From the NCBI GenBank assembly GCA_045126515.1, contig JBGVOM010000103.1, positions 1 through 64,000 on the forward strand: 64,000 nucleotides of DNA, read 5' to 3'. Positions 35,011 through 43,318 of the stretch are shown in pieces. Under the pieces are notes generated by a model. The model worked only from the letters and a program-made list of their open reading frames with translations. It was not told the DNA's origin and did not search any database. Numbering within the stretch: the stretch's first letter is position 1; the number at the start of each line of letters is the position of its first letter. Source of the stretch: RUG11237 sp045126515. Its GTDB lineage: Bacteria; Bacillota; Clostridia; Lachnospirales; Lachnospiraceae. Made by a program: the position numbers and the translations under genes.

Positions 35011-36887
35011 TGGAAACACACAAAAAAGCTCCGAAAAGAATGCATGGACCTATGGGTGGCGGCCCAATGGCAGGTGGAGAAAAACCAAAAGAATTTAAAA
35101 AGACCTTAGGAAAGTTGGTCAAATATTTAAGCAAATACCATGTGGCAATTATTGTTGTTATGATTTTTACTGTGGGTAGCACAATATTTAATGTAATCGG
35201 ACCAAAAGTATTAGGAAAAGCAACTACAGAAATATTTAATGGTCTTATGGGTAAGATTAATGGTGGTGCAGGAATCGATTTCACAAAAATTGGCAAAATT
35301 CTTCTGCTTCTATTAGGATTGTATGGATTAAGTACACTTTTTGGTTATGTGCAAGGGTTCGTAATGAGTGGCATTTCACAGAAAATGTCATTTAAGTTAA
35401 GAAAAGAATTGTCAGAGAAAATGAACCGTCTTCCGATGAGTTATTATGACAAAAGAACCTACGGTGAAGTCTTATCCAGAATCACCAATGATGTAGATAC
35501 TCTGGGAATGAGTCTGAATCAGTCGATTACGCAGCTGATTACTTCCGTGGCAACCATTGTGGGGGTTCTCATTATGATGTTAACCATTAGTCCGTTGATG
35601 ACTTTGATTGCATTGCTGATTCTTCCGATTTCAGCTACTCTGATTTCTGTGATTGTAAAACATTCTCAGAAATACTTTAAACAGCAGCAGGAGTATTTAG
35701 GGCATGTAAATGGTCAGATTGAAGAAGTATTTGGCGGACATAATGTAATTAAGCTGTTTAATAAAGAAGAAGAGGTAATTGACGAATTTAAAAAGACAAA
35801 CGAAGTTTTGTATCATTCTGCATGGAAATCACAGTTTTTCTCAGGAATGACACAGCCTATGATGCAGTTTGTAGGAAACCTTGGTTATGTGGCAGTTGCA
35901 GTTGTGGGCGGTTATCTGAATATCAAGAAAGTGATTGAAGTAGGTGATATTCAGTCCTTTATTCAGTATGTAAGGCAGTTTACTCAGCCAATTACTCAGA
36001 TTGCACAGGTATCTAATATGTTACAGTCTACACTGGCAGCGGCAGAAAGAGTATTTGAGTTTTTAGAGGAGGACGAAGAAGAACAGACTGCCCAACATCA
36101 TGCTGTGATGGTGGAAAATGGAAAAGAAAGAAAGGTGACACCGCAGGATTTAAAGGGAAATGTTACCTTTGACCATGTAAAATTCGGATATTTGTCTGAC
36201 AAAATTATTATTCAGGACTTCAGTGCAGAAGTAAAACAGGGACAAAAGATAGCAATTGTAGGCCCTACCGGTGCAGGAAAAACAACCATTGTAAAATTGT
36301 TGATGAGATTTTATGACTTGAATCGTGGTGCTATAAAAATAGATGGCTATAATATCAATGATTTTGACCGTAGCGAATTGAGAGAAGCATTTGGTATGGT
36401 ACTACAGGAAACGTGGCTGTTTAAGGGAAGTATTATGGAAAATATCCGTTATGGAAGATTGGATGCTACCGACGAAGAAGTAATTGCTGCAGCAAAGGCG
36501 GCCCATGCACATCACTTTATTCAGTCTCTTCCTGGTGGATATCAAATGGAACTGAATGAAGATGCTTCCAACATTTCACAGGGACAAAAACAGCTCTTAA
36601 CCATAGCCAGAGCAATTCTTGCAGACAATAAACTTCTTATTTTAGATGAAGCAACCAGTTCTGTTGATACACGTACGGAAGAACGGATTCAGAAAGCCAT
36701 GGACAATCTGATGAAGGGAAGAACCAGTTTTGTGATAGCCCATAGACTTTCTACAATTAAAGATGCAGATTTAATTCTTGTATTAAAAGACGGAGATGTG
36801 ATTGAACAGGGAAATCATGAAGAACTATTAGCAAAGAACGGATTCTATGCGAAACTGTATAATTCTCAGTTTGAACAGACTGCATAA
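35010..36887 (+). CDS. ABC exporter half-transporter, catalytic subunit
   Basis: 625-residue partner permease-ATPase with six predicted helices. Walker A GPTGAGKTT, Walker B LLILDEATSSVD with the catalytic Glu and the H-loop VIAHRLST are intact, but the signature is ISQGQKQ rather than SGGQ. This complements the first subunit exactly: one competent ATP site, one degenerate. The N-terminus is Gly/Pro/Met-rich (MHGPMGGGPMAGG), of unknown meaning. Substrate unknown; drug, peptide or lipid export is possible. No terminator is obvious before the Fur-boxed promoter. Confidence 0.93.
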   Translation: METHKKAPKRMHGPMGGGPMAGGEKPKEFKKTLGKLVKYLSKYHVAIIVVMIFTVGSTIFNVIGPKVLGKATTEIFNGLMGKINGGAGIDFTKIGKILLLLLGLYGLSTLFGYVQGFVMSGISQKMSFKLRKELSEKMNRLPMSYYDKRTYGEVLSRITNDVDTLGMSLNQSITQLITSVATIVGVLIMMLTISPLMTLIALLILPISATLISVIVKHSQKYFKQQQEYLGHVNGQIEEVFGGHNVIKLFNKEEEVIDEFKKTNEVLYHSAWKSQFFSGMTQPMMQFVGNLGYVAVAVVGGYLNIKKVIEVGDIQSFIQYVRQFTQPITQIAQVSNMLQSTLAAAERVFEFLEEDEEEQTAQHHAVMVENGKERKVTPQDLKGNVTFDHVKFGYLSDKIIIQDFSAEVKQGQKIAIVGPTGAGKTTIVKLLMRFYDLNRGAIKIDGYNINDFDRSELREAFGMVLQETWLFKGSIMENIRYGRLDATDEEVIAAAKAAHAHHFIQSLPGGYQMELNEDASNISQGQKQLLTIARAILADNKLLILDEATSSVDTRTEERIQKAMDNLMKGRTSFVIAHRLSTIKDADLILVLKDGDVIEQGNHEELLAKNGFYAKLYNSQFEQTA

Positions 36888-36905
36888 ATTAGGAAGAAAC
36901 TGCTA

Positions 36906-36957
36906 TTGACATCTGTCGGATATCTGTATAGAATGAAGTTAATGATAATAATTATCA
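36906..36957 (+). promoter_or_regulatory. feoAB promoter with Fur box
   Basis: -35 TTGACA (36906-36911), 17-bp spacer, -10 TAGAAT (36929-36934). Eight bases on lies a perfect 7-1-7 inverted repeat TGATAAT-A-ATTATCA (36943-36957), the core Fur operator. Iron-loaded Fur would repress feoAB; the fur gene itself is not in the window. Confidence 0.92.
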
Positions 36958-36984
36958 ATAACACAAAGGAAGACAGGTGGAGAT

Positions 36985-37212
36985 ATGACATTATATGACG
37001 GCGAGTTAGAGCACACATATACCGTAAAGGAATTGTGCATGGAACAGAGTATAATGATAAGGCTGGAAGCACTGGGACTAATCGAGGGCAGTCGGATATT
37101 GTTTGTGAACCGGAAGAAAACGGGCGCTTTGATTATAAAAGTGCGTGGTACTAGGCTGGCACTTGGAAAAAAAATTGCACAAGGCATTGAAGTGGAGGAG
37201 GAAGACAAATGA
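36985..37212 (+). CDS. feoA: Ferrous iron transport protein FeoA
   Basis: 75-residue SH3-like cytosolic protein that supports FeoB. The family block MIRLEALGLIEGSRILFVNR and the C-terminal GTRLALGKKIAQGIEV are clear. AGGTGGAGA precedes ATG 36985. It ends with a four-base ATGA overlap with feoB. Iron-regulated through the upstream Fur box. Confidence 0.94.
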   Translation: MTLYDGELEHTYTVKELCMEQSIMIRLEALGLIEGSRILFVNRKKTGALIIKVRGTRLALGKKIAQGIEVEEEDK

Positions 37213-39197
37213 AAGATACCATTAATGTAGCATTTGTGGGAAATCCCAATTGTGGTAAAACCACATTATTCAATGCCTTTACCGGTGCAAAACTAAAAGT
37301 GGCAAACTGGCCGGGAGTAACAGTAGAGCGAAAAGAAGGTGAGACTTCCTATAAAGGTCAAAAAATGAAACTGGTAGATTTGCCGGGAATTTACAGCCTG
37401 ACTTCTTATTCTATTGAGGAAAAAGTTACCAGAGAGTGTATTTTAGGTGAAGATATTGATGTTATTATAAATATTGTAGATGCCTCCTCCTTAGAGAGAA
37501 ATCTGTATTTGACCCTGCAGTTGCTGGAAATGGGTAAGCCTGTGATTCTCGCATTGAATATGATGGATATTGTGCGGGAACGAGGGATGGAAATTGATAT
37601 GCACAGGCTGCCGGAAATGCTTGGCGATATTCCGGTAGTACAGGTGTCTGCAAGACAGAGAATTGGGTTAGACGTATTGTTGCATGCAGTAAAACATCAT
37701 TATGAGGAAGGACCGAAAGGTCACGTGGTTCAGTATTCCCAGGAGATAGAAGAAATCATTGAGAAAGCTTCCATTATGCTGGAAGCAAATTATGGAAAAA
37801 ACATAAACAGCCGCTGGTATGCTATCAAATTTATGGAGTACGATGAAGCAGTGCTTCAAAAGTATCAGATTAATATGTCAAATGTCATTCCGAAAAATTA
37901 TGAAAAAGAAATAACAGCCCAGAAATATAAATATATAGAAGAAATCATGGAAGAAACCATGTTGCGGCGGGATGAAAAAATGCAGTCTACAGACAAAATA
38001 GATAAGTATCTGACGCATCCGGTGTGGGGTGTTCCAATTTTTCTGGTAATTATGGCGTTTGTGTTTATGCTGACTTTTATGTTGGGCGATTTCTTAAAGG
38101 GATGGTTGGAAATTGCACTGGAATACTTTTCCGAAGGTATTAGGGAATTGCTGGTGGCAATGCATACCTCGGATGCCCTGATATCACTTGTGGTTGATGG
38201 TATTATTGCTGGTGTAGGCGGAATTTTAACCTTTTTACCAAATATTGTGATATTGTTTATAGCGTTGGCAGTTTTAGAAGACAGTGGTTATATGGCGAGA
38301 GTTGCTTATGTGATGGATAACATTATGGGGAAAGCGGGGCTTTCCGGAAAAGCGTTTCTGCCTATGGTACTTGGTTTTGGTTGTACAGTGCCGGCAATTA
38401 TGGCAACGCGTGCATTGGAAAAAGAAGAAGACAGGCGTAGAGTTATGCTGATTACGCCGTTTATGTCATGTTCAGCGAGATTGCCGATTTATGTGATGTT
38501 TTCTAGTATTTTCTTTGGAAAGTATGCATCCCTGGCAGCATTTTCCATGTATGTAATAGGCATGGTGGTGGCACTGGTAGTGGCATTGGCAGTCAGCCGC
38601 ATCGGAAAGAAAAAAACAGAAAATGAACTGTTGATAGAATTACCTGAGTACAAATCACCAAACATACGAACCATTGGTATTTATGTCTGGGAGAAAGTAA
38701 AAGATTATTTAAGCAAAGCAGGAACAACCATTTTTGTGGCATCAATTATCATATGGTTTATTTTGAATTTTAATTCCCAGGGCTTGACGACGGATGTAAG
38801 CACCAGCTTTGGTGCCGGCATTGGAAAATGGCTGGAACCGGTTCTCCGCCCGGCAGGACTTGGCATGTGGCAGATTGCAGTGGCACTGATTTCCGGAATT
38901 TCGGCGAAAGAAGTAGTAGTATCTGGATTTACTGTGTTATTTGGAGTGTCGAATGTAAGCTCACCGGAGGGAGCAGGCGCAATCATGCAGGCACTGTCTG
39001 CCTATGGATTTGGACCTGTAAATGCTTACGCTATGATGATATTCTGTCTGCTGTATACACCTTGTGCAGCTACCATTGGAATTATAAAAAAAGAGTCCGG
39101 TTCGGTAAAATTTACCATAGGAGTGATTTTGTTCCAATTAGTACTGGCGTGGTTGGCGGCTGTGCTGGTATATCAGGTGGGAAGCCGGATTTTTTAA
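37209..39197 (+). CDS. feoB: Ferrous iron transporter FeoB
   Basis: 662-residue Fe(II) uptake protein. The N-terminal GTPase has G1 GNPNCGKTT at 11-19, G3 DLPGIYSL and G4 NMMD, followed by the GDI helical domain and two Gate domains with MARVAYVMDN and GFGCTVPAIMATR. The family cysteine in the second Gate (LLYTPCAAT) is present. At 662 residues it belongs to the shorter clostridial type. Transcribed with feoA; a long hairpin follows. Confidence 0.97.
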   Translation: MKDTINVAFVGNPNCGKTTLFNAFTGAKLKVANWPGVTVERKEGETSYKGQKMKLVDLPGIYSLTSYSIEEKVTRECILGEDIDVIINIVDASSLERNLYLTLQLLEMGKPVILALNMMDIVRERGMEIDMHRLPEMLGDIPVVQVSARQRIGLDVLLHAVKHHYEEGPKGHVVQYSQEIEEIIEKASIMLEANYGKNINSRWYAIKFMEYDEAVLQKYQINMSNVIPKNYEKEITAQKYKYIEEIMEETMLRRDEKMQSTDKIDKYLTHPVWGVPIFLVIMAFVFMLTFMLGDFLKGWLEIALEYFSEGIRELLVAMHTSDALISLVVDGIIAGVGGILTFLPNIVILFIALAVLEDSGYMARVAYVMDNIMGKAGLSGKAFLPMVLGFGCTVPAIMATRALEKEEDRRRVMLITPFMSCSARLPIYVMFSSIFFGKYASLAAFSMYVIGMVVALVVALAVSRIGKKKTENELLIELPEYKSPNIRTIGIYVWEKVKDYLSKAGTTIFVASIIIWFILNFNSQGLTTDVSTSFGAGIGKWLEPVLRPAGLGMWQIAVALISGISAKEVVVSGFTVLFGVSNVSSPEGAGAIMQALSAYGFGPVNAYAMMIFCLLYTPCAATIGIIKKESGSVKFTIGVILFQLVLAWLAAVLVYQVGSRIF

Positions 39198-39228
39198 AGT
39201 TTTGTATAAGTAAATATTGACGAAACGA

Positions 39229-39284
39229 GGGTTATGTGTTTAAATGAAATGCGAATGATAAAATTTAAACATATGACCCTTTTA
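39229..39284 (+). terminator. Terminator-like hairpin after feoB
   Basis: GGGTTATGTGTTTAAAT pairs with ATTTAAACATATGACCC (one mismatch/bulge) around about 17 bases and runs into TTTT. It lies immediately before the hydrogenase gene, so it would separate the two units. Confidence 0.75.
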
Positions 39285-39310
39285 CTTTACTAGAGCATGG
39301 AGGAGAGAAC

Positions 39311-40810
39311 ATGAGTTTTAGAGGCCTTGACACAGAAGTGCGTAAACTTCGAAAAGAAACATTCAAAGAGATAGCTAAACTTGCATACGATTCCGAAGAT
39401 ATCATTAATGATTTGGAAGCATTGCCGTATCAAATGACAGATGCAGAAAATCCAAGATTTTGGGAAAGTATATATCGTGAACGCGCTGTGTTCAGGGAAA
39501 GGCTCAGACTTGCCATGGGACTTTCGTTACGTCCGGAAAATAAACCTGTGCATGCTACTGAAGGAGTGGATGAAAGTAATATCGCAGAAAAATATTATGA
39601 ACCACCTTTGATGCAGGTAATTCCATCTGCCTGTAACGCTTGTGCAGAGAATAAGTTTATTGTCACAAACCAGTGTAAGACATGTACGGCACAGCCGTGT
39701 GCAAAGGTTTGTCCGAGAGGTGCGATTTCTCTGGTAGAAGGAAAATCATATATAGATCAGGAAAAATGTGTAAAATGCGGAAAATGTAAAGAAGTATGTC
39801 CTTATGATGCCATTTCGAAACAAGTGCGTCCATGTGCAGCTGCCTGTGGAGTAAATGCAATTGTCAGTGATGAGCATGGAAGAGCTTGTATTGACAGCAC
39901 GAAATGTGTGTCCTGCGGTATGTGTATGGTAAACTGTCCTTTTGGAGCAATTGCAGATAAATCCCAGATATTCCAGTTAATTCGTGCAATTCAGTCAGGA
40001 CGTGAAATTGTGGCAGAAATTGCACCTGCGTTTGTGGGACAGTTTGGAACAGATGTTACACCGGCTCAGGTAAAGGAAGGTTTGAAACAACTGGGATTCA
40101 AATATGTATATGAAGTTGCTATTGGTGCTGACCAGGGGGCGATGGCAGAGGCGAAGCATTATGTAGATGAGGTTGCAACGGGAGAATTGCCGTTTTTACT
40201 GACTTCCTGCTGTCCGTCATGGTCCATGTTAGCAAGAAAATTTTTTCCGGAAACCATCGAAAGTATTTCCAATGAACTGACACCGATGGTTGCTACCGCA
40301 AGAAAAATAAAGGAAGAACATCCGGAGGCCAGCATTGTGTTTATCGGACCTTGTGCTTCGAAAAAGCTGGAGGCTTTCCGAAAGAAAGTGCGAAGTGACG
40401 TAGATTTCGTTATTACTTTTGAAGAACTAGATGGTATGTTTGCGGCAAAAAATATCGTATTATCAGAGTTGGAAACAGACGAAAGTGATGAAATTAAAGA
40501 TGCAACTTCCGCAGGACGAGGCTACGCAGTAGCTGGTGGTGTAGCAGATGCCATCAGGCAGTGTATTGAAGAATACTATCCGGATACAGAAGTGAAGATT
40601 GAGCATGCGGAAGGCTTAAGTGAATGTAAGAAGATGCTTACGCTGGCAAAGGCAGGGAGAAAAAACGGCTGCCTGATTGAAGGCATGGGATGTCCGGGTG
40701 GCTGTGTCGGCGGTGCCGGTACAAATATTCCGATTGTTAAGGCAAATCAGGAAGTGAAAAAATTTGTGGCAAGTGCAGAACGGAAGCTTCCATTACCGGA
40801 GGAGGAATAA
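39311..40810 (+). CDS. [FeFe]-hydrogenase, group-B-like
   Basis: 499-residue cytosolic hydrogenase. An N-terminal helical region (1-100) is followed by an unusual Cys-rich segment (CNACAENK, CKTCTAQPCAKVC), two ferredoxin-type [4Fe-4S] motifs (CVKCGKCKEVCP, CVSCGMCMVNCP) and the H-cluster domain: L1 TSCCPSW (298-304; C300 proton-relay position, C301 ligand), L2 GPCASKK (C348) and L3 EGMGCPGGC (C461, C465). L2 and L3 differ from the group A consensus (MPCxxK, MACPGGC), pointing to the group B monomeric enzymes common in gut Clostridia, thought to dispose of fermentation electrons as H2. Maturases HydEFG are not here. Confidence 0.9.
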   Translation: MSFRGLDTEVRKLRKETFKEIAKLAYDSEDIINDLEALPYQMTDAENPRFWESIYRERAVFRERLRLAMGLSLRPENKPVHATEGVDESNIAEKYYEPPLMQVIPSACNACAENKFIVTNQCKTCTAQPCAKVCPRGAISLVEGKSYIDQEKCVKCGKCKEVCPYDAISKQVRPCAAACGVNAIVSDEHGRACIDSTKCVSCGMCMVNCPFGAIADKSQIFQLIRAIQSGREIVAEIAPAFVGQFGTDVTPAQVKEGLKQLGFKYVYEVAIGADQGAMAEAKHYVDEVATGELPFLLTSCCPSWSMLARKFFPETIESISNELTPMVATARKIKEEHPEASIVFIGPCASKKLEAFRKKVRSDVDFVITFEELDGMFAAKNIVLSELETDESDEIKDATSAGRGYAVAGGVADAIRQCIEEYYPDTEVKIEHAEGLSECKKMLTLAKAGRKNGCLIEGMGCPGGCVGGAGTNIPIVKANQEVKKFVASAERKLPLPEEE

Positions 40811-40815
40811 ACTCT

Positions 40816-41316
40816 ATGTTTAAAAAATTTTACCCTACCAGAGAAGCAGACAGTGCTTATGGTATAGATTATGAAACCTTGTACCAACAGGGATATCGAG
40901 GGTTGATTTATGATATCGACAATACCCTGACGGAGCATGGAGCACCGGCAACAGAACAGACAGTAGCACTGATGAAACGATTGAAAAAAATAGGCTTTGG
41001 TATTTGCCTGTTGTCTAATAATAAAGAAGAACGTGTGAAAATGTTTAACGAAAATATTCATGTGCAGTACATTCATAAAGCGGGAAAACCGTCTGTGGCG
41101 GGGTATGAGAAAGCCATGCAGTTAATCGGTACCGATAAAGAAAATACTGTTTTTATCGGAGATCAGATATTTACGGATATTTATGGTGCCAACCGCGTGG
41201 GTTTGATGACATATCTGGTAAAACCTATAGATAAGAAGGAAGAAATACAGATTGTCCTGAAACGGTATCTGGAAAAAATTGTATTGTATTTTTACCATAA
41301 AAGGAAGACAGCTTGA
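40816..41316 (+). CDS. YqeG family HAD phosphatase
   Basis: 166-residue HAD-superfamily (IIIA) phosphatase. The nucleophile motif is D33IDNTL with D35 as acid/base; LSNNKEERV is motif II; KPSVAGYEKA carries the motif III lysine; FIGDQIFTDIYGA is motif IV. YqeG homologues commonly lie near aroE and efp in Firmicutes, as here; the substrate may be phosphatidylglycerophosphate (Gep4/PgpB-like) but this is inference. It starts five bases after the hydrogenase gene. Confidence 0.88.
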   Translation: MFKKFYPTREADSAYGIDYETLYQQGYRGLIYDIDNTLTEHGAPATEQTVALMKRLKKIGFGICLLSNNKEERVKMFNENIHVQYIHKAGKPSVAGYEKAMQLIGTDKENTVFIGDQIFTDIYGANRVGLMTYLVKPIDKKEEIQIVLKRYLEKIVLYFYHKRKTA

Positions 41317-41325
41317 AAAAAGTAG

Positions 41326-41354
41326 TTGAAAAATAGTAAATTTTAGTATAAAAT
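41326..41354 (+). promoter_or_regulatory. Promoter of efp
   Basis: TTGAAA (41326-41331), 17-bp spacer, TAAAAT (41349-41354), giving a leader of roughly 60 bases before the efp ribosome site AAGGAGG. Confidence 0.6.
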
Positions 41355-41418
41355 ATAGATGAGTTTATGAGCTTGCAGATTGAAGATGGCTCGGCGTTAA
41401 TTTAAGGAGGAAAATAAA

Positions 41419-41976
41419 ATGGTTTCAGCAGGAGATTTTAGAAACGGTGTAACTTTGGAAATAGAAGGAAATATCTATCAGATTATCGAATTCCAGCATG
41501 TAAAACCTGGTAAGGGTGCTGCTTTCGTTCGTACAAAATTGAAAAACATCATCAACGGTGGTGTGGTAGAAAAAACATTCCGTCCAACAGAAAAATTCCC
41601 ACAGGCTCGTATTGACAGAGTAGAAATGCAGTACTTATATGCTGATGGTGATTTATATAACTTTATGAATATGGAAACATATGATCAGATTGCATTAGGC
41701 AGCGAAGCTGTTGGAGATGCATTAAAGTTTGTAAAAGAAAATGAAATGGTTAAGATTTGTTCCCATAACGGAAACGTATTTGCAATTGAACCACCATTAT
41801 TCGTAGAACTTGAAATTACAGAAACAGAGCCGGGTGTAAAAGGTGATACAGCAACAGGTGCAACAAAACCTGCAACTGTAGAAACAGGAGCAACTGTTTA
41901 CGTTCCATTGTTTGTAAATCAGGGCGATGTTATCAAAATTGATACAAGAACAGGCGAATACCTTTCAAGAGTATAA
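41419..41976 (+). CDS. efp: Elongation factor P
   Basis: 185-residue translation factor that rescues ribosomes stalled at polyproline. Three beta-barrel domains; the loop PGKGAAF puts K32 at the position that is modified in other bacteria. AAGGAGG lies 8 bases before ATG 41419. Full length and highly conserved. The polyproline-containing surface proteins encoded further downstream may depend on it. Confidence 0.97.
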   Translation: MVSAGDFRNGVTLEIEGNIYQIIEFQHVKPGKGAAFVRTKLKNIINGGVVEKTFRPTEKFPQARIDRVEMQYLYADGDLYNFMNMETYDQIALGSEAVGDALKFVKENEMVKICSHNGNVFAIEPPLFVELEITETEPGVKGDTATGATKPATVETGATVYVPLFVNQGDVIKIDTRTGEYLSRV

Positions 41977-41992
41977 GAATAGAGAATAAAAT

Positions 41993-42033
41993 AAAGCTAT
42001 GATTCCGGACGAGCATCTGGAATTATAGCTTTT
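41993..42033 (+). terminator. Terminator after efp
   Basis: AAAGCTAT-GATTCC pairs with GGAATTATAGCTTT around about 11 bases and ends in TTTTT. Confidence 0.88.
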
Positions 42034-42071
42034 TCCATAGAATAAAGAATAAAAAGTCAGGAGCGATGAAA

Positions 42072-42935
42072 ATGAAAGAGATTACGGGACATACTGTATT
42101 GACCGGATTGCTGGGACATCCTGTAGCACATAGTATTTCACCGATGATGCACAACGAAGCATTTCGACAGTTAGATTTGGATTATGTATATTTGTGTTTT
42201 GATGTGGGAACAGAGAATTTGAAAACAGCGGTAGAAGGATTGAAAACATTAGGAGTACGGGGCTTCAACTGTACTATGCCGGATAAAAATCTGATGTGTG
42301 AGCTGGCAGACAAACTTTCTCCTGCAGCAAAGATGATTGGTGCAGTGAATACGGTGTTGAATGAAGATGGTGTGCTTACCGGATACAACACGGACGGCAT
42401 GGGATATATGCAGGCAGTAAAGGATGCGGGTTTCGATATTATAGGTAAAAAAATGACACTTCTTGGTGCGGGCGGTGCAGCTACAGCAGTGTGTGTGCAG
42501 GCGGCATTAGATGGTGTGAAAGAAATTAATGTATTCAGTATCCGTGATCAGTTCTTTGAAAGAGCACAGCATATGGTAGATACTATTAATAAGGAAACAA
42601 AATGCAAAGCAAGCCTGTATGATTTCGAAGATGAAAGTGTGTTGAAGAAAAGCATTGACGAAAGTGATATTCTTACCAATGGAACCAGTGTAGGAATGGC
42701 ACCTAACACAGACGCCTGTATTATAAAAGATGCAAGCTTCCTACATGAGGGACTGATTGTGTCAGATGTTATCTATAATCCGAGAGAAACAAAGTTACTT
42801 AAGATGGCAAAAGAAAATGGATGTCATACCTTTAATGGTTTGTATATGCTTTTATATCAAGGAGCAGAAGCATTTAAAATTTGGACCGGAAAAGAGATGC
42901 CGGTGGAGAGTATTAAAGAGAAGTATTTTGCGTAA
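42072..42935 (+). CDS. aroE: Shikimate dehydrogenase
   Basis: 287-residue NADPH enzyme reducing 3-dehydroshikimate to shikimate. Substrate site SISPMMHN near 21-28, catalytic Lys in MPDKNL, Asp in NTDGMG, dinucleotide fold GAGGAA near 133. ATG 42072 sits 8 bases after AGGAG; ATG 42066 would be only two bases away. No other aro genes are adjacent. The last codons and stop (42932-42941) form one arm of the downstream palindrome. Confidence 0.94.
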   Translation: MKEITGHTVLTGLLGHPVAHSISPMMHNEAFRQLDLDYVYLCFDVGTENLKTAVEGLKTLGVRGFNCTMPDKNLMCELADKLSPAAKMIGAVNTVLNEDGVLTGYNTDGMGYMQAVKDAGFDIIGKKMTLLGAGGAATAVCVQAALDGVKEINVFSIRDQFFERAQHMVDTINKETKCKASLYDFEDESVLKKSIDESDILTNGTSVGMAPNTDACIIKDASFLHEGLIVSDVIYNPRETKLLKMAKENGCHTFNGLYMLLYQGAEAFKIWTGKEMPVESIKEKYFA

Positions 42936-43067
42936 TGATTCAGCGTTTAAGGTTGGACGGACGCCCATAATACATGCAGAAGCTTCCAGAGCAGACTTTA
43001 AACAGCTCTGGAAGCTTCTGCATGTATTATGGGCTGTGCATCACAACGTTTATGTGGGAATCATTAC
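42932..43067 (-). repeat. Nested palindrome, short-family copy B
   Basis: Perfect 30-bp arms 42963-42992 and 43005-43034 with the family sequence GCCCATAATA and AGAAGCTTCC, plus a conserved 12-base loop, in inverted orientation relative to copies A and C. Outside, GGTTG/CAAC and then GTAATGATTC (42932-42941) with GAATCATTAC (43058-43067) also pair perfectly. The outermost left arm contains the aroE stop codon TAA. No T-tract on either side. Confidence 0.88.
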
Positions 43068-43096
43068 GGAATGATACAAAGTTTATAGAAAATTAA

Positions 43097-43258
43097 TTGC
43101 AAAAATTCATATGATATATTATTATGTAATTGTATCGATGCTTCGAGTCAATCGATGAGAGGTTTTCCAGAAAAAATGATAAAAAAGAGAAAAAGTGAAA
43201 ACAAAATTATCTTGAAAAACAGGAGAGAATCTCGTAATATGTTATTATAGAATGAGAT
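43097..43258 (+). promoter_or_regulatory. Two candidate promoters and inverted repeats before the Rpn gene
   Basis: Promoter 1: TTGCAA (43097-43102), 17 bp, TATTAT (43120-43125). Promoter 2: TTGAAA (43212-43217), 17 bp, TAATAT (43235-43240). Between them ATCGAT occurs twice (43134-43139, 43151-43156). Around the second -10, ATCTC (43229-43233) and GAGAT (43254-43258) form an inverted pair that could be an operator. The 383-base interval between aroE and the Rpn gene contains only copy B and this region. Confidence 0.5.
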
Positions 43259-43318
43259 AAAATTTTTGAAACATTTGCCAGTAGCTTTTGGTCTCTTGAT
43301 AAAAAGGAGAGGATAAGT

